Source of the DNA: CAVYXF01 sp963772335
GTDB taxonomy: Bacteria > Pseudomonadota > Alphaproteobacteria > Rhizobiales > Rhodomicrobiaceae
Reading direction: 5' to 3'
Assembly: GCA_963772335.1 (NCBI GenBank)
Contig: CAVYXF010000001.1
Location: 496,001 to 560,000 of the forward strand
DNA: 64,000 bases
This document shows positions 42,603 to 51,022 of the stretch, piece by piece; position 1 is the stretch's first letter; every line of letters begins with the position of its first letter. Position numbers and translations under genes: made by a program. The notes below the pieces were generated by a model. It was not told the DNA's origin and ran no database searches. It saw only the letters and a program-made list of their open reading frames with translations.

Positions 42603-44423
42603 TTACGCGGCCCTGCTGACACGAACGGCTGCCTGTTGCGTGATCATCGTGCGGTTGAGCAGCTTCGTACAGGCGTAGACCGCTTCGATGGACGGCGTCG
42701 GCGTATTGGTGATGCGGGCCATCTCCAGGATCGAGCCGATCAGCGCCTCGGTCTCCAGCGCCCGGCCGGCCTCGACGTCCTGCAGCATCGAGGTCTTGTG
42801 CGCTCCCACCGCCTCGGCGCCTTCGATCCGTTTTTCGATGGTATGGCGGAATTTCACCCCGAGCTTCTCCCCGACCGTTTGCGCCTCGCGCATCATGTCG
42901 GCCGCGAGCTTTCGCGTTTCGGCGAACCGGCAGATATCCTCCAAGGTTGCATGCGAGAGCGCGCTAATCGGATTGAAGGAGAGATTGCCCCAGGCTTTCA
43001 ACCAGATTTCCGAACGAATGTCGGGCAGCACGCGCGATTTGAGGCCCGCTGCAACGAACACATCATGGATGCGCTTGACGCGCTCGGTCTCACTGCCGTC
43101 GAGTTCGCCGATCGGGAAGCGGTCGCCTTCGACATGATGAATGACACCTGGCTCGACGACCGCCGCGGCAGGATAGACCACGCAGCCGATGATGCGGCTC
43201 GGATCGACCTTCTCGGAAAGGATGCCGGTCGGGTCGAGGCTGGTGAGCTTCTGCCCGTCATACTGGCCGCCGAGCCGCTGGAAGTACCACCAGGGCAGGC
43301 CGTTCTGCACCGTCATGATCGCCGTATCGGGGCCGAGCATGGCATCGATATCGCTGACTACCGCCTCGAGCAGATGCGCTTTCACCGCAAGGACGACGAG
43401 ATCCTGCGAGCCGGCTTCGGCCGGCGTGGTCGCAGTCTTGACGTTCGCCTTGAACTCCTTGCCGTCATGCCAGCGCAGGGTAAGGCCATTCTTGCGGATT
43501 GCGGCAAGCTGCGCCCCGACATCGATGACTGTGACGTCATTGCCAGCAAGGGCGAGCTTCGCCGCCATCAGTCCGCCGATCGCGCCCGCGCCAACCACGC
43601 AGATGCGCATCGGTTTGGGAGCATCGCCGAGCAGATAGGCGCTCGGCAGGACCTGCGAGAAGGAGTTGGACAGCGCCCCTATCCCCTCGATGGCGATCTC
43701 GACAGTATTCTCCGCCTCAGCCATGACGCCCACGCCGACCGAGGTGCCGCAGGCAATCACATCGCCGGGCATGAGCGTCACGTCCTTCGAGAGCAGGCTG
43801 ACGAGTTTTTGCGGCGGGAAGAACATGTCATTTACCGGATAGTTCTGCCGCTCGGCGCCATTAAGGATGGTGCGGACATGCAGGTTCATCGGCTCGAGCC
43901 CGGTCGCGATCGCCGGACCGAACGCACCGAAGGTGTCGAAGCTTTTTGCGCGCACCCACTGCGCAAAGCTAGGGTCTTTGTTGAGCAGGTCGATGGCGGT
44001 GACGTCGTTCACGCAGGTGTAGCCGAAGATGTAATCCGCGGCTTCCGCCTCAGAGATATTGCTGCAGCGCTTGCCGATGACGATGCCGAGCTCGCCCTCA
44101 TAGACGATCTTGCCGGAATAGGTGGGCGGGCGTTTGATCGGCTGGTGATGGGCGAGGAAAGCGGATGGCGACTTCAGGAACCATAGCGGCTCGGGCGGCC
44201 GTGACAGGCTTTGCTTCTTGGCGTTCGCCGCAAAATTGTTCCAGAGGCAGATCATCTGCCTCGGCTCGCAAGGCGTCAGCAGCTTGACGCTGGCGAGGGG
44301 CAGCGTTTCCCCATTCGGCTGCGGATCGGCGAACATATCACCACTGTGAACGCTGATGTTGCCGTCCTTGAGCGTGCCGAAGCCGATACGGCCGCCGGCC
44401 TCAAACCGGACCCATTTCGTCAT
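42603..44423 (-). CDS. fusion of fumarylacetoacetate hydrolase-family domain and 2-dehydropantoate 2-reductase domain
   Basis: From ATG 44423 (GGGAGGAAAAC upstream) the product has 606 residues. Residues about 1-265 are an FAH-family domain with the metal-binding GKIVYEGELGIVIGK and FGYTCVNDVTAIDLL ... WVRAKSFDTFGAFGP, GDVIACGTSVGVG. Residues about 275-600 are a PanE/ApbA reductase: MRICVVGAGAIGGLMAAKLALAG (NADPH site), KAHLLEAVVSDI, VQNGLPWWYFQ, WLKAWGNLSFNPISAL (catalytic Lys region) and TSMLQDVEAGRALE. FAH enzymes cleave or decarboxylate beta-keto acids; PanE-like enzymes reduce 2-keto acids. Both domains look intact, so a bifunctional catabolic enzyme is plausible. The join shows no stop or weak sequence. 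Confidence 0.85.
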   Translation of the reverse strand: MTKWVRFEAGGRIGFGTLKDGNISVHSGDMFADPQPNGETLPLASVKLLTPCEPRQMICLWNNFAANAKKQSLSRPPEPLWFLKSPSAFLAHHQPIKRPPTYSGKIVYEGELGIVIGKRCSNISEAEAADYIFGYTCVNDVTAIDLLNKDPSFAQWVRAKSFDTFGAFGPAIATGLEPMNLHVRTILNGAERQNYPVNDMFFPPQKLVSLLSKDVTLMPGDVIACGTSVGVGVMAEAENTVEIAIEGIGALSNSFSQVLPSAYLLGDAPKPMRICVVGAGAIGGLMAAKLALAGNDVTVIDVGAQLAAIRKNGLTLRWHDGKEFKANVKTATTPAEAGSQDLVVLAVKAHLLEAVVSDIDAMLGPDTAIMTVQNGLPWWYFQRLGGQYDGQKLTSLDPTGILSEKVDPSRIIGCVVYPAAAVVEPGVIHHVEGDRFPIGELDGSETERVKRIHDVFVAAGLKSRVLPDIRSEIWLKAWGNLSFNPISALSHATLEDICRFAETRKLAADMMREAQTVGEKLGVKFRHTIEKRIEGAEAVGAHKTSMLQDVEAGRALETEALIGSILEMARITNTPTPSIEAVYACTKLLNRTMITQQAAVRVSRAA

Positions 44424-44648
44424 GTTTTCCTCCCGATCTTTTTTGTGGCGCGTCATACCGGAAGGGCTGATCTTCCCGCCGCCACGCGCCCGTCAACGCC
44501 TGCTTCAGGCGGATGATGCCGATTATAATATCGGCGATGACGCGCTGATACATGAAAAGCAGGTCCCGTGAGCCCGGCGACCTCGCTTGGTGAGCCATGC
44601 TCGGCCAGAGCATGGCGATCGACACCGCTCGGGCCGGGAAAGCCTCAG

Positions 44649-45137
44649 TCAAACGGCATCGGCGGGGCGGGCCCCAGCCTTGCGGCCATAGATCGCGTCA
44701 GCGCGCGCTTCAAAGGCGGCGGCGAACTTGCGGAAAGCGCGGTCGAACACCGCGCCCATTAGCATCTGCAGCATCCGCGAGCGGAATTCATAAGCGATGC
44801 GGAAGCCGACGTCGCAGGCCTCGGCCGCAGCCGGCTGGAAGGTCCAGCGATTGTCGAGGCTTTTGAAGGGTCCATCGTAATATTTGACGCGGATCTCGCC
44901 TGCCTCGGGATCGAGCCGGACTTCGCTCGTGAAGGTTTCGTTGATGAGCCTATAGGCGACGGTCATGCTGGCGATGATCACCTCAACCGCATCTTCCTGC
45001 CTGCGGCTGATCACCCGAAGAGACTGGCAAAGTGGCACGAACTCCGGATAGCGCTCGACATCGGCGACCAGAGCGAACATGTCGGCGGCACTGTGCTGGA
45101 TCCGTCTGTGGGTCTCAAATTGCGGCACGCGTCTCAC
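44649..45137 (-). CDS. COQ10/RatA-family START-domain protein (ubiquinone-binding)
   Basis: The 162-residue protein has the polyketide cyclase/START fold of Coq10: FETHRRIQHSAADMFALVADVERYPEFVPLCQSLRV, YRLINETFTSEVRLDP, YYDGPFKSLDNRWTFQP, and a C-terminal amphipathic helix FRSRMLQMLMGAVFDRAFRKFAAAFEARA. Coq10 binds ubiquinone and supports respiration; the same family includes E. coli RatA. In alphaproteobacteria it usually follows lipA. The GTG at 45137 lies within the preceding gene remnant; a second in-frame GTG at 45128 is possible. Confidence 0.9.
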   Translation of the reverse strand: MRRVPQFETHRRIQHSAADMFALVADVERYPEFVPLCQSLRVISRRQEDAVEVIIASMTVAYRLINETFTSEVRLDPEAGEIRVKYYDGPFKSLDNRWTFQPAAAEACDVGFRIAYEFRSRMLQMLMGAVFDRAFRKFAAAFEARADAIYGRKAGARPADAV

Positions 45138-45534
45138 TCAATTCGGCTAGCAGTATCTCGGCGTCGCGGTCGGATGTCAGCCGATGAAGCCGGACGTGAG
45201 AACCATGCGTTGCGAAGGCGGCAAGGATCCTCGGCGTCGACCGCTTGTCGAAATTCCATATGTAGCGCAGGAACTCCAGGTCCAAACGCTCAGGGCACCC
45301 TTTTGGCATGCCTTCGCGCACATGGCCATAATCCTTGAAGGTGCGGCGGAATATCCGCCCGAGGCAGCGATGGCGCGGATAATCCAGGAAGATTGCCGTA
45401 TCGGCGCGTGGCAGCCGCAAATGCAAACTGCCTGAATAGTTGCCGTCCATGATCCAGGAAGGCTGTTCGCTAAGCGTAGCAACCGCTTTGAGCCATTCCT
45501 CTGGCGGGGTCTGAGTCGCGATGCTGCGCCTCAT
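45115..45534 (-). pseudogene. N-terminally truncated P-loop kinase / topology modulation protein
   Basis: The 139-residue frame (TPPEEWLKAVATLSEQPSWIMDGNYSGSLHLRLPRADTAIFLDYPRHRCLGRIFRRTFKDYGH ... CPERLDLEFLRYIWNFDKRSTPRI) matches the C-terminal two thirds of small AAA/FlaR-like nucleotide kinases. The first 40-45 residues, which should carry the Walker A GxxGxGKS loop, are absent. A stop codon lies two codons before the ATG, and no frame of the 105 bp up to the divergent PKS gene encodes a P-loop. It cannot bind ATP normally and is probably a decaying remnant. Confidence 0.75.
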
Positions 45535-45639
45535 GCTTCACCACTATGTGACCCTCACAAACGCCACAGTGATTTGGCAAGGAAGCCATATTCCTTTGCA
45601 ATCCTGTGATAACCGACACAGTCACGCTGAAGGGGGCTC

Positions 45640-46731
45640 ATGGCGTATTCCGCAGCTTTACACGGCAATCGGGAAGGCGCGGAGCGCCTCGATGTCGGCC
45701 TCCTTTCCGTCGCAACCGCGGTCCCGGAGCACATCGCCCCGCAGCGCGAGGTGGTTGAGGCGGCGCGTATGGTGTTCCGCGATGATTTTGAGGATTTCGA
45801 CCGCCTCGCCGCGGTATTCTTCACGGCCGGCATCATGGAGCGGCGCACCTGTCAGCCCTTCCCCTGGTATCTCGGCAATCATGACTGGCCGGCGCGGACC
45901 GAAGCCTATGAGCGCGGCGCCCTGGCGCTATTCGTCGAGGCGGCAGGCAAGGCGCTGGAGCGCGCGGAGCTAGTCGCCGCCCAGGTCGATGTCATTGTCA
46001 CCGTGTCCTCCACCGGCATCGCCACACCGAGCCTTGAGGCACGCGCAATGGCGCAGCTCGGCTTTCGCAGCGACGTCATGCGTGTGCCGGTGTTCGGGCT
46101 CGGCTGTGCCGGCGGTGCGGCAGGCTTGGCGCTCGGGGCCGAGCTGGCCGCGGCCTCGCCGGGACGCATCGTCCTCGTGGTTGCCGTCGAGCTGTGTTCG
46201 CTGGCTGTCCGCCGCGACCTCGCCACCAAAGGCAACATGGTCGCGCTCGCCCTGTTCGGCGATGGCGCGGCGGCGGTGGTGCTGCGGGGCGGGACCGGTG
46301 GTCACGCGATCCGCATCGTCAATGCTGCGCATCATACCTGGCCGGACACACTGCACATTATGGGCTGGCGCGTCGACACCATGGGGTTCGGGGTGATCTT
46401 CGACCAGTCGATCCCGGCCTTTGCGCGCGATCATATGGCTGCGGCGATCGATGATATGCTGGCGAAGCAGGGCCTCACCCGCACCGATCTGTCGCGTTAT
46501 GTCTGCCATCCCGGCGGGCGCAAAGTGCTCGAATCCATCGAGATGGCTATGGACCTTCCGCCTATGGTGCTCGACCATGAGCGCGAGGTGCTGCGCTCTT
46601 TCGGCAATATGTCGGGACCGACGGTGATGTTCGTGCTGGAGCGCGTGCTGGCGGCGAAGGCTCCCGAACGTGCCCTGCTGCTGGCGCTCGGGCCGGGTTT
46701 CAGCATTTCGACGGTCACGCTGGCGGCTTGA
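45640..46731 (+). CDS. type III polyketide synthase
   Basis: The 363-residue chalcone/stilbene-synthase-like enzyme has all three catalytic residues: Cys156 in FGLGCAGGAAGL, His290 in YVCHPGGRKVLE and Asn323 in SFGNMSGPTVMF. It would extend an acyl-CoA starter with malonyl-CoA to form a pyrone or resorcinol. The following ICMT-type methyltransferase and exporter suggest a methylated alkyl-phenol or alkyl-pyrone product, as in srsAB loci of Streptomyces. The ATG at 45640 follows AAGGGGGCTC. It is the first gene of the three-gene operon. Confidence 0.95.
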   Translation: MAYSAALHGNREGAERLDVGLLSVATAVPEHIAPQREVVEAARMVFRDDFEDFDRLAAVFFTAGIMERRTCQPFPWYLGNHDWPARTEAYERGALALFVEAAGKALERAELVAAQVDVIVTVSSTGIATPSLEARAMAQLGFRSDVMRVPVFGLGCAGGAAGLALGAELAAASPGRIVLVVAVELCSLAVRRDLATKGNMVALALFGDGAAAVVLRGGTGGHAIRIVNAAHHTWPDTLHIMGWRVDTMGFGVIFDQSIPAFARDHMAAAIDDMLAKQGLTRTDLSRYVCHPGGRKVLESIEMAMDLPPMVLDHEREVLRSFGNMSGPTVMFVLERVLAAKAPERALLLALGPGFSISTVTLAA

Positions 46732-46744
46732 GGAGCGCGGGAAG

Positions 46745-47257
46745 GTGGACGTCGCTGCCTGGAATCCCCTGTCGGTCGCGCTGCTGCTGTTCGTGACGGT
46801 GCAGCGGCTTGGCGAACTGATGCTTGCCCGGCGCAATACGCAGCGGCTTCTTGCACGCGGCGCTTTCGAAGCGGCTCCCGAGCATTATCCTTTGATCGTT
46901 TCGCTACATGCCGCCTGGCTCGCCGGCCTCTGGCTGCTTGCGCCGGCTCGTCACGCCAATCCCCTCCTCGTCGGGGTCTATGCCCTCTTGCAGGCGGCGC
47001 GCTTCTGGGTGCTCGCCAGTCTTGGCGAGCGCTGGACCACCCGCATCATCGTCCTGCCCGGCGCGCCGCTCATCCGGACCGGTCCTTACCGGTTCGTGTC
47101 ACATCCAAATTACTGGGTCGTATCTGGAGAAATCCTTATTCTACCTCTGGTATTTGGTCTCACTTTCTACGCATTGATCTTTACTGTTCTGAATGCTGCG
47201 CTGCTGACAATACGCATCAAAGCCGAAGACCGGGTCTTGCACCAGAGCCGGCCCTAG
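46745..47257 (+). CDS. isoprenylcysteine carboxyl methyltransferase-family membrane methyltransferase
   Basis: The 170-residue membrane protein (GTG start at 46745) has four to five helices and the ICMT cofactor motif GPYRFVSHPNYWVVSGEILILPLVFG near residues 115-140. RIKAEDRVL near the C-terminus is also typical. In type III PKS operons such enzymes O-methylate the phenolic lipid product. It starts 13 bp after the PKS stop and shares its transcript. SAM is the expected methyl donor; the active site faces the inner-membrane surface. Confidence 0.9.
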   Translation: MDVAAWNPLSVALLLFVTVQRLGELMLARRNTQRLLARGAFEAAPEHYPLIVSLHAAWLAGLWLLAPARHANPLLVGVYALLQAARFWVLASLGERWTTRIIVLPGAPLIRTGPYRFVSHPNYWVVSGEILILPLVFGLTFYALIFTVLNAALLTIRIKAEDRVLHQSRP

Positions 47258-47275
47258 AAGGAGCCCACCTCGCCG

Positions 47276-48994
47276 ATGGACACCCGCGCGACAGCTATCG
47301 CTCCCGCGCCGCCGCTCGCGGCATGGGCGGGCTTCGCCGCGATGTGCGTCGGCATGTTCATGGCTATCCTCGACATTCAGGTCGTCGCGACCTCCCTGCC
47401 GACGATTCAGGAAGCCCTGCACATCCCCAAAGACCAGATGAGCTGGATCCAGACCAGCTATCTGATCGCCGAGGTGATCGCTATTCCGTTGACCGGGGTG
47501 CTGACGCGCGCTTTGACCATGCGCTGGCTGTCCGTCGCAACCACCGCCGCCTTCACCCTCGCCTCGATCGGCTGCGCTTTCAGCAGCACATTTGAGCTGC
47601 TGCTGTTCTGGCGAGTGATCCAGGGTTTTGCCGGCGGTTTACTGATACCCCAGGTGTTTTCCGCAGGCTTTGCCCTGTTCCGCGCGCGCGGACAGGCAAC
47701 CGCAACCACCATCGCCGGTATGCTCGCAGTGCTCGCGCCGACGCTTGGGCCGACCGTCGGCGGGTGGATCACCTCGACTTATGACTGGCCCTGGCTGTTC
47801 CTCATCAATGTCGTGCCCGGCCTTGCGGCGATTGCGACGGGAACGCTGGCGCTGCCGCGGGAAGCGCGGGCGCTGCAGCTGCTCCGCCGTCTCGACATCC
47901 TGGGCCTTAGCATTATGGCGGTGGCGCTCACCTGTCTTGAAATCGGCCTGAAGCAAGCCCCTCAGGCGGGATGGATTTCGCTGCCCGTTTGCGCCCTGCT
48001 CGGGCTTGCGGCAGCTCTTGGCGCCCTCTTCATTCGCCGCTCCCTCAGCCGCGCCGAGCCCCTTGTCGATCTGAGCACCTTTGCCGATCCCCGTTTCGCC
48101 CTTGGCTGCCTCTTGAGCTTCGTTCTCGGCTTCGGGCTTTACGGGTCGGTCTATCTGATGCCGGTGTTCCTCGCCTTCGTGCAGGCCCACGACGCACTGG
48201 AGATCGGCCATGTCATGGTGATGACGGGGCTGGCGCAGCTCATGATCGCCCCGCTGGTCGTTGCCAGCGAGCAGCGCCTGAGCGCCTATCTGCTCACCGG
48301 CTTCGGGCTTGGCCTGTTTATCGGTGGCTTGGGCATGAGCGCATTCCAGACCCGCGCCACCGATTTCGACGAAATGCTCCTGCCGCAGATCACCCGAGGC
48401 GCCGCCATCATGTTCTGCCTGCTGCCCCCGGTGCGCATCGCGCTCGGCCACCTGCCACAGGAGGCGGTGGCGAATGCCAGTGGGCTGTTCAATCTGCTGC
48501 GCAATCTGGGCGGCGCGATCGGCCTTGCTCTGATCGACACGGTGATCTATGGCCGCGCGCCCATTATCGGCGAGAGCTATGGCCGGGCGATTGACGCCGG
48601 GAGCGTCGAGGCGGCAAAGGCGGTCGGCTTACCGATGGAGCGTTTCCTGTCCCATGTTCCCGGTACGCCGGTCGAGCCGCACATCGTGGGCTATGTGCGC
48701 TCGGCGGTCGAGCGACAGGCGCTGACCGAGGCCATTAACGAAGCCTGGGCGATGTTGGCGATCCTGACGCTCGTCGGCGCACTGGCGACGGTTGTGTTTT
48801 TGCGGCGCTTGTCGGTGAGGGGTGTCGCCGCCGCAGCACCTCAACCCACGCTGCCGACGCCGAACTATAGAAGCCGAACTGTCGGCGAATACTGTGATCA
48901 GCTACGAGCAAATCGGCGCGTTGCCGACCCACTTACGCGGCCAAGTTATCGGCCAAAGCGCAGACCCAGCGCCTCGCAGCGATACAGGCGATGA
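47276..48994 (+). CDS. MFS drug/metabolite exporter, DHA2 (EmrB/QacA) family
   Basis: The 572-residue protein has 14 transmembrane helices. FMAILDIQVVATSLPTIQEALHI at the start and VIQGFAGGLLIPQVFSAGFALF / VLAPTLGPTVGGWITSTYDWPWLFLINVVPG (antiporter motif C) identify the DHA2 group. It probably exports the PKS product. It starts 18 bp after the methyltransferase gene. The C-terminal 60 residues are hydrophilic and Arg-rich and look unlike a normal EmrB tail; the frame may run on past a lost stop. Confidence 0.92.
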   Translation: MDTRATAIAPAPPLAAWAGFAAMCVGMFMAILDIQVVATSLPTIQEALHIPKDQMSWIQTSYLIAEVIAIPLTGVLTRALTMRWLSVATTAAFTLASIGCAFSSTFELLLFWRVIQGFAGGLLIPQVFSAGFALFRARGQATATTIAGMLAVLAPTLGPTVGGWITSTYDWPWLFLINVVPGLAAIATGTLALPREARALQLLRRLDILGLSIMAVALTCLEIGLKQAPQAGWISLPVCALLGLAAALGALFIRRSLSRAEPLVDLSTFADPRFALGCLLSFVLGFGLYGSVYLMPVFLAFVQAHDALEIGHVMVMTGLAQLMIAPLVVASEQRLSAYLLTGFGLGLFIGGLGMSAFQTRATDFDEMLLPQITRGAAIMFCLLPPVRIALGHLPQEAVANASGLFNLLRNLGGAIGLALIDTVIYGRAPIIGESYGRAIDAGSVEAAKAVGLPMERFLSHVPGTPVEPHIVGYVRSAVERQALTEAINEAWAMLAILTLVGALATVVFLRRLSVRGVAAAAPQPTLPTPNYRSRTVGEYCDQLRANRRVADPLTRPSYRPKRRPSASQRYRR

Positions 48995-49026
48995 CTGCGA
49001 GCGGGTGACGTTAAGGTCAACACGCC

Positions 49027-49224
49027 CTACCGCTCCTCTTCCTCTTCATCATCATCAGCCGGGACGTAATGAGGTGGCATTATGTCGTCATGGTGACGGT
49101 TTTTCGGCTCGGCATCGCCGGGCTGCCTCTCGGCAATCTGGGGCTTGTGCTCCTCGGTACGAAAGGGCTGCTCTTGGCTTTTCCTGGTCGGGGGACGCCG
49201 TCTCCATGCTCTCATGGCGCTCAC
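49027..49224 (-). CDS. hypothetical small protein with acidic tail
   Basis: The 65-residue frame encodes a very polar protein (KSQEQPFRTEEHKPQIAERQPGDAEPKNRHHDDIMPPHYVPADDDEEEEER). Codon use fits a gene better than the surrounding spacer, and the composition is that of a disordered protein. No ribosome binding site or family is evident. The remaining sequence between it and the NDH-2 gene (49225-49493) shows nothing recognisable. Confidence 0.35.
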   Translation of the reverse strand: MSAMRAWRRRPPTRKSQEQPFRTEEHKPQIAERQPGDAEPKNRHHDDIMPPHYVPADDDEEEEER

Positions 49225-49493
49225 TGCTTTGCTGAATGTCGGATTGAGGCCGGCTCGGCTTGCCTATGCTGCAATCGCGTCCGAGCTCACTGACCGTGTA
49301 TATCGCACCATCTTAGCACCAGTGGGGGCGAGAAGGCGGCTTTTGTGCAACTCTACCCTGGCAAGAAAGTTTCCACACTGTAAAGTGCCGCTTGGCGCGT
49401 TTTGTCGCGCACCATGCTTTCGAAATGGCTGCGCAGAGCGCCAGCGTGGCTGGTCACAACGTCACATGATGGCCCACACAACCTCGGCAACCC

Positions 49494-50855
49494 TCAGTGC
49501 AATTTGACGCGCGGACGCGTGGCACTGCCGATCCAGCGGCCAAAACTGTCGAGCACTACCGCCCACCAGCCGAACAGCGCCGCCTGATGGCGCTTGTAGA
49601 GCCACTTGTAGATTAGCCGTGCTAGCAGCCCTTCGATGCGGATGCCGGCGCCGCGCGCCAGGCCCATCAGCGTGCCGATCGCCTCGGCGTCGCCCAGCGA
49701 CACCAGCGAGCCGAGATCGTTGTAGCGGAACGGCGAAACCTCCTCGCCGCGGATCAGGCGAGGGATCGCGCGGCTGAGATAAGCGGCCTCTTGAAACGCC
49801 GCTTGCGCGCGCGGCGGCACCAGCGCGCCTTTCTCCGGCCAGGGCGCGGCAGCGCAATCGCCGAAGGCGAAGATCTGCGGATCGCGCGTGGTCTGCAGCG
49901 TCGGCGTGACCACCAGCTGGCCGAGCCTGCCGGCCTCCAGCCCGGCAATATTGGCGAGGAAGGCGGGCGCCTTCACACCCGCCGCCCAAACCGATATATC
50001 GGAATGAATGCGCTCGCCGGAGCGCGTTATGATCGCGCCCTTCTCCACCGCCGTGACCTGCGTTGCGTTCAGCACTTTCACACCGAGCTTGCGCAGAATT
50101 TCATCGATCGCCTTGGCGATATGCTCGGGGAGCTGGAGCAGGAGCCGCGGATCGGCGTTGACCACAGTCAGACGCACGAAGCGCTCGGGATCGAGGCGCG
50201 TGAGGCCATAAGCGAGCAGCATCCGGGTGGTCGAGCGCAGCTCCGCTGCAAGCTCAACGCCCGTTGCCCCGCCGCCAATGATGCCGATATCGAGGCCGTC
50301 CTTGCCGGTGTCCTCGTAATTGGCGCGCATGCAGGCCCGCACGATCTCGCGGTGCAGTCGGTCGGCCTGCGGGGCGCTGTCAAGGAAGAACGCATTCTCC
50401 TTCACGCCCGGAATGCCGAAATCATTGGTCACCCCGCCCACCGCAATCACGAGCATGTCGTAAGGCAAGCGCCGGGGCGGCGCGATCTCCATGCCGGAGT
50501 TGTCAAGCGCGGCGCCGATCAGGACCTCGCGCTTCTCCCGGTCGATGCCCTCGAGTGGCCCCTGGCTGAAGGTAAAACCGCGCCAGGCGGCGAGCGCCAG
50601 ATAGGCGATCTCATGCGCACCCCTGTCCATGCTGCCAGAGGCGAACTCATGCAGCAGCGGCTTCCAGACATGTGTCGCGGACGGATCGACCAGGGTAACA
50701 GCAAGGCTGTTCCGCTTGGCCTTCGCCTGCAGCATCGTCGCGAGTGGCAGGCCTCCCGCGCCGCCACCACAGACCACGATACGGAATGGCGCGGTAGCCG
50801 CATCGGTGGCAGTCCGGCGGGTCGGCGCGGTCGTCTGTCTTTCCACGAGTTGCAT
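49494..50855 (-). CDS. ndh: type II NADH dehydrogenase (NDH-2) family FAD oxidoreductase
   Basis: The 453-residue flavoprotein has two Rossmann motifs: IVVCGGGAGGLPLATML for FAD near residue 26 and IGIIGGGATGVELAAEL for NADH near residue 190. The second FAD site FAFGDCAAAPWP is near residue 335. The C-terminal RLIYKWLYKRHQAALFGWWAVVLDSFGRWI amphipathic region anchors it to the membrane. It passes electrons from NADH to quinone without pumping protons. A run of GAGGAACG precedes the ATG. It is divergent from the peptidase gene. Confidence 0.92.
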   Translation of the reverse strand: MQLVERQTTAPTRRTATDAATAPFRIVVCGGGAGGLPLATMLQAKAKRNSLAVTLVDPSATHVWKPLLHEFASGSMDRGAHEIAYLALAAWRGFTFSQGPLEGIDREKREVLIGAALDNSGMEIAPPRRLPYDMLVIAVGGVTNDFGIPGVKENAFFLDSAPQADRLHREIVRACMRANYEDTGKDGLDIGIIGGGATGVELAAELRSTTRMLLAYGLTRLDPERFVRLTVVNADPRLLLQLPEHIAKAIDEILRKLGVKVLNATQVTAVEKGAIITRSGERIHSDISVWAAGVKAPAFLANIAGLEAGRLGQLVVTPTLQTTRDPQIFAFGDCAAAPWPEKGALVPPRAQAAFQEAAYLSRAIPRLIRGEEVSPFRYNDLGSLVSLGDAEAIGTLMGLARGAGIRIEGLLARLIYKWLYKRHQAALFGWWAVVLDSFGRWIGSATRPRVKLH

Positions 50856-51022
50856 CGAACGTTCCTCCTTGAGCGGCGGAGTTCAGTCCAGATGTGAGAC
50901 ACATCGGGCTCGGTTTCAATTGCACAAAACTGCCGCGACTTTCCTGTTTTTAGCGCCACCTTGCCATTTGCCCGCGCCATTTCGATGTACCTTCTGCAAT
51001 CGGCGGCTATACAAGAGGCAAC

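Noticed and set aside
42636..44186. 516-codon open frame opposite the FAH-PanE fusion
   Set aside because: Antisense shadow with His/Arg/Asp-rich composition and no family match.
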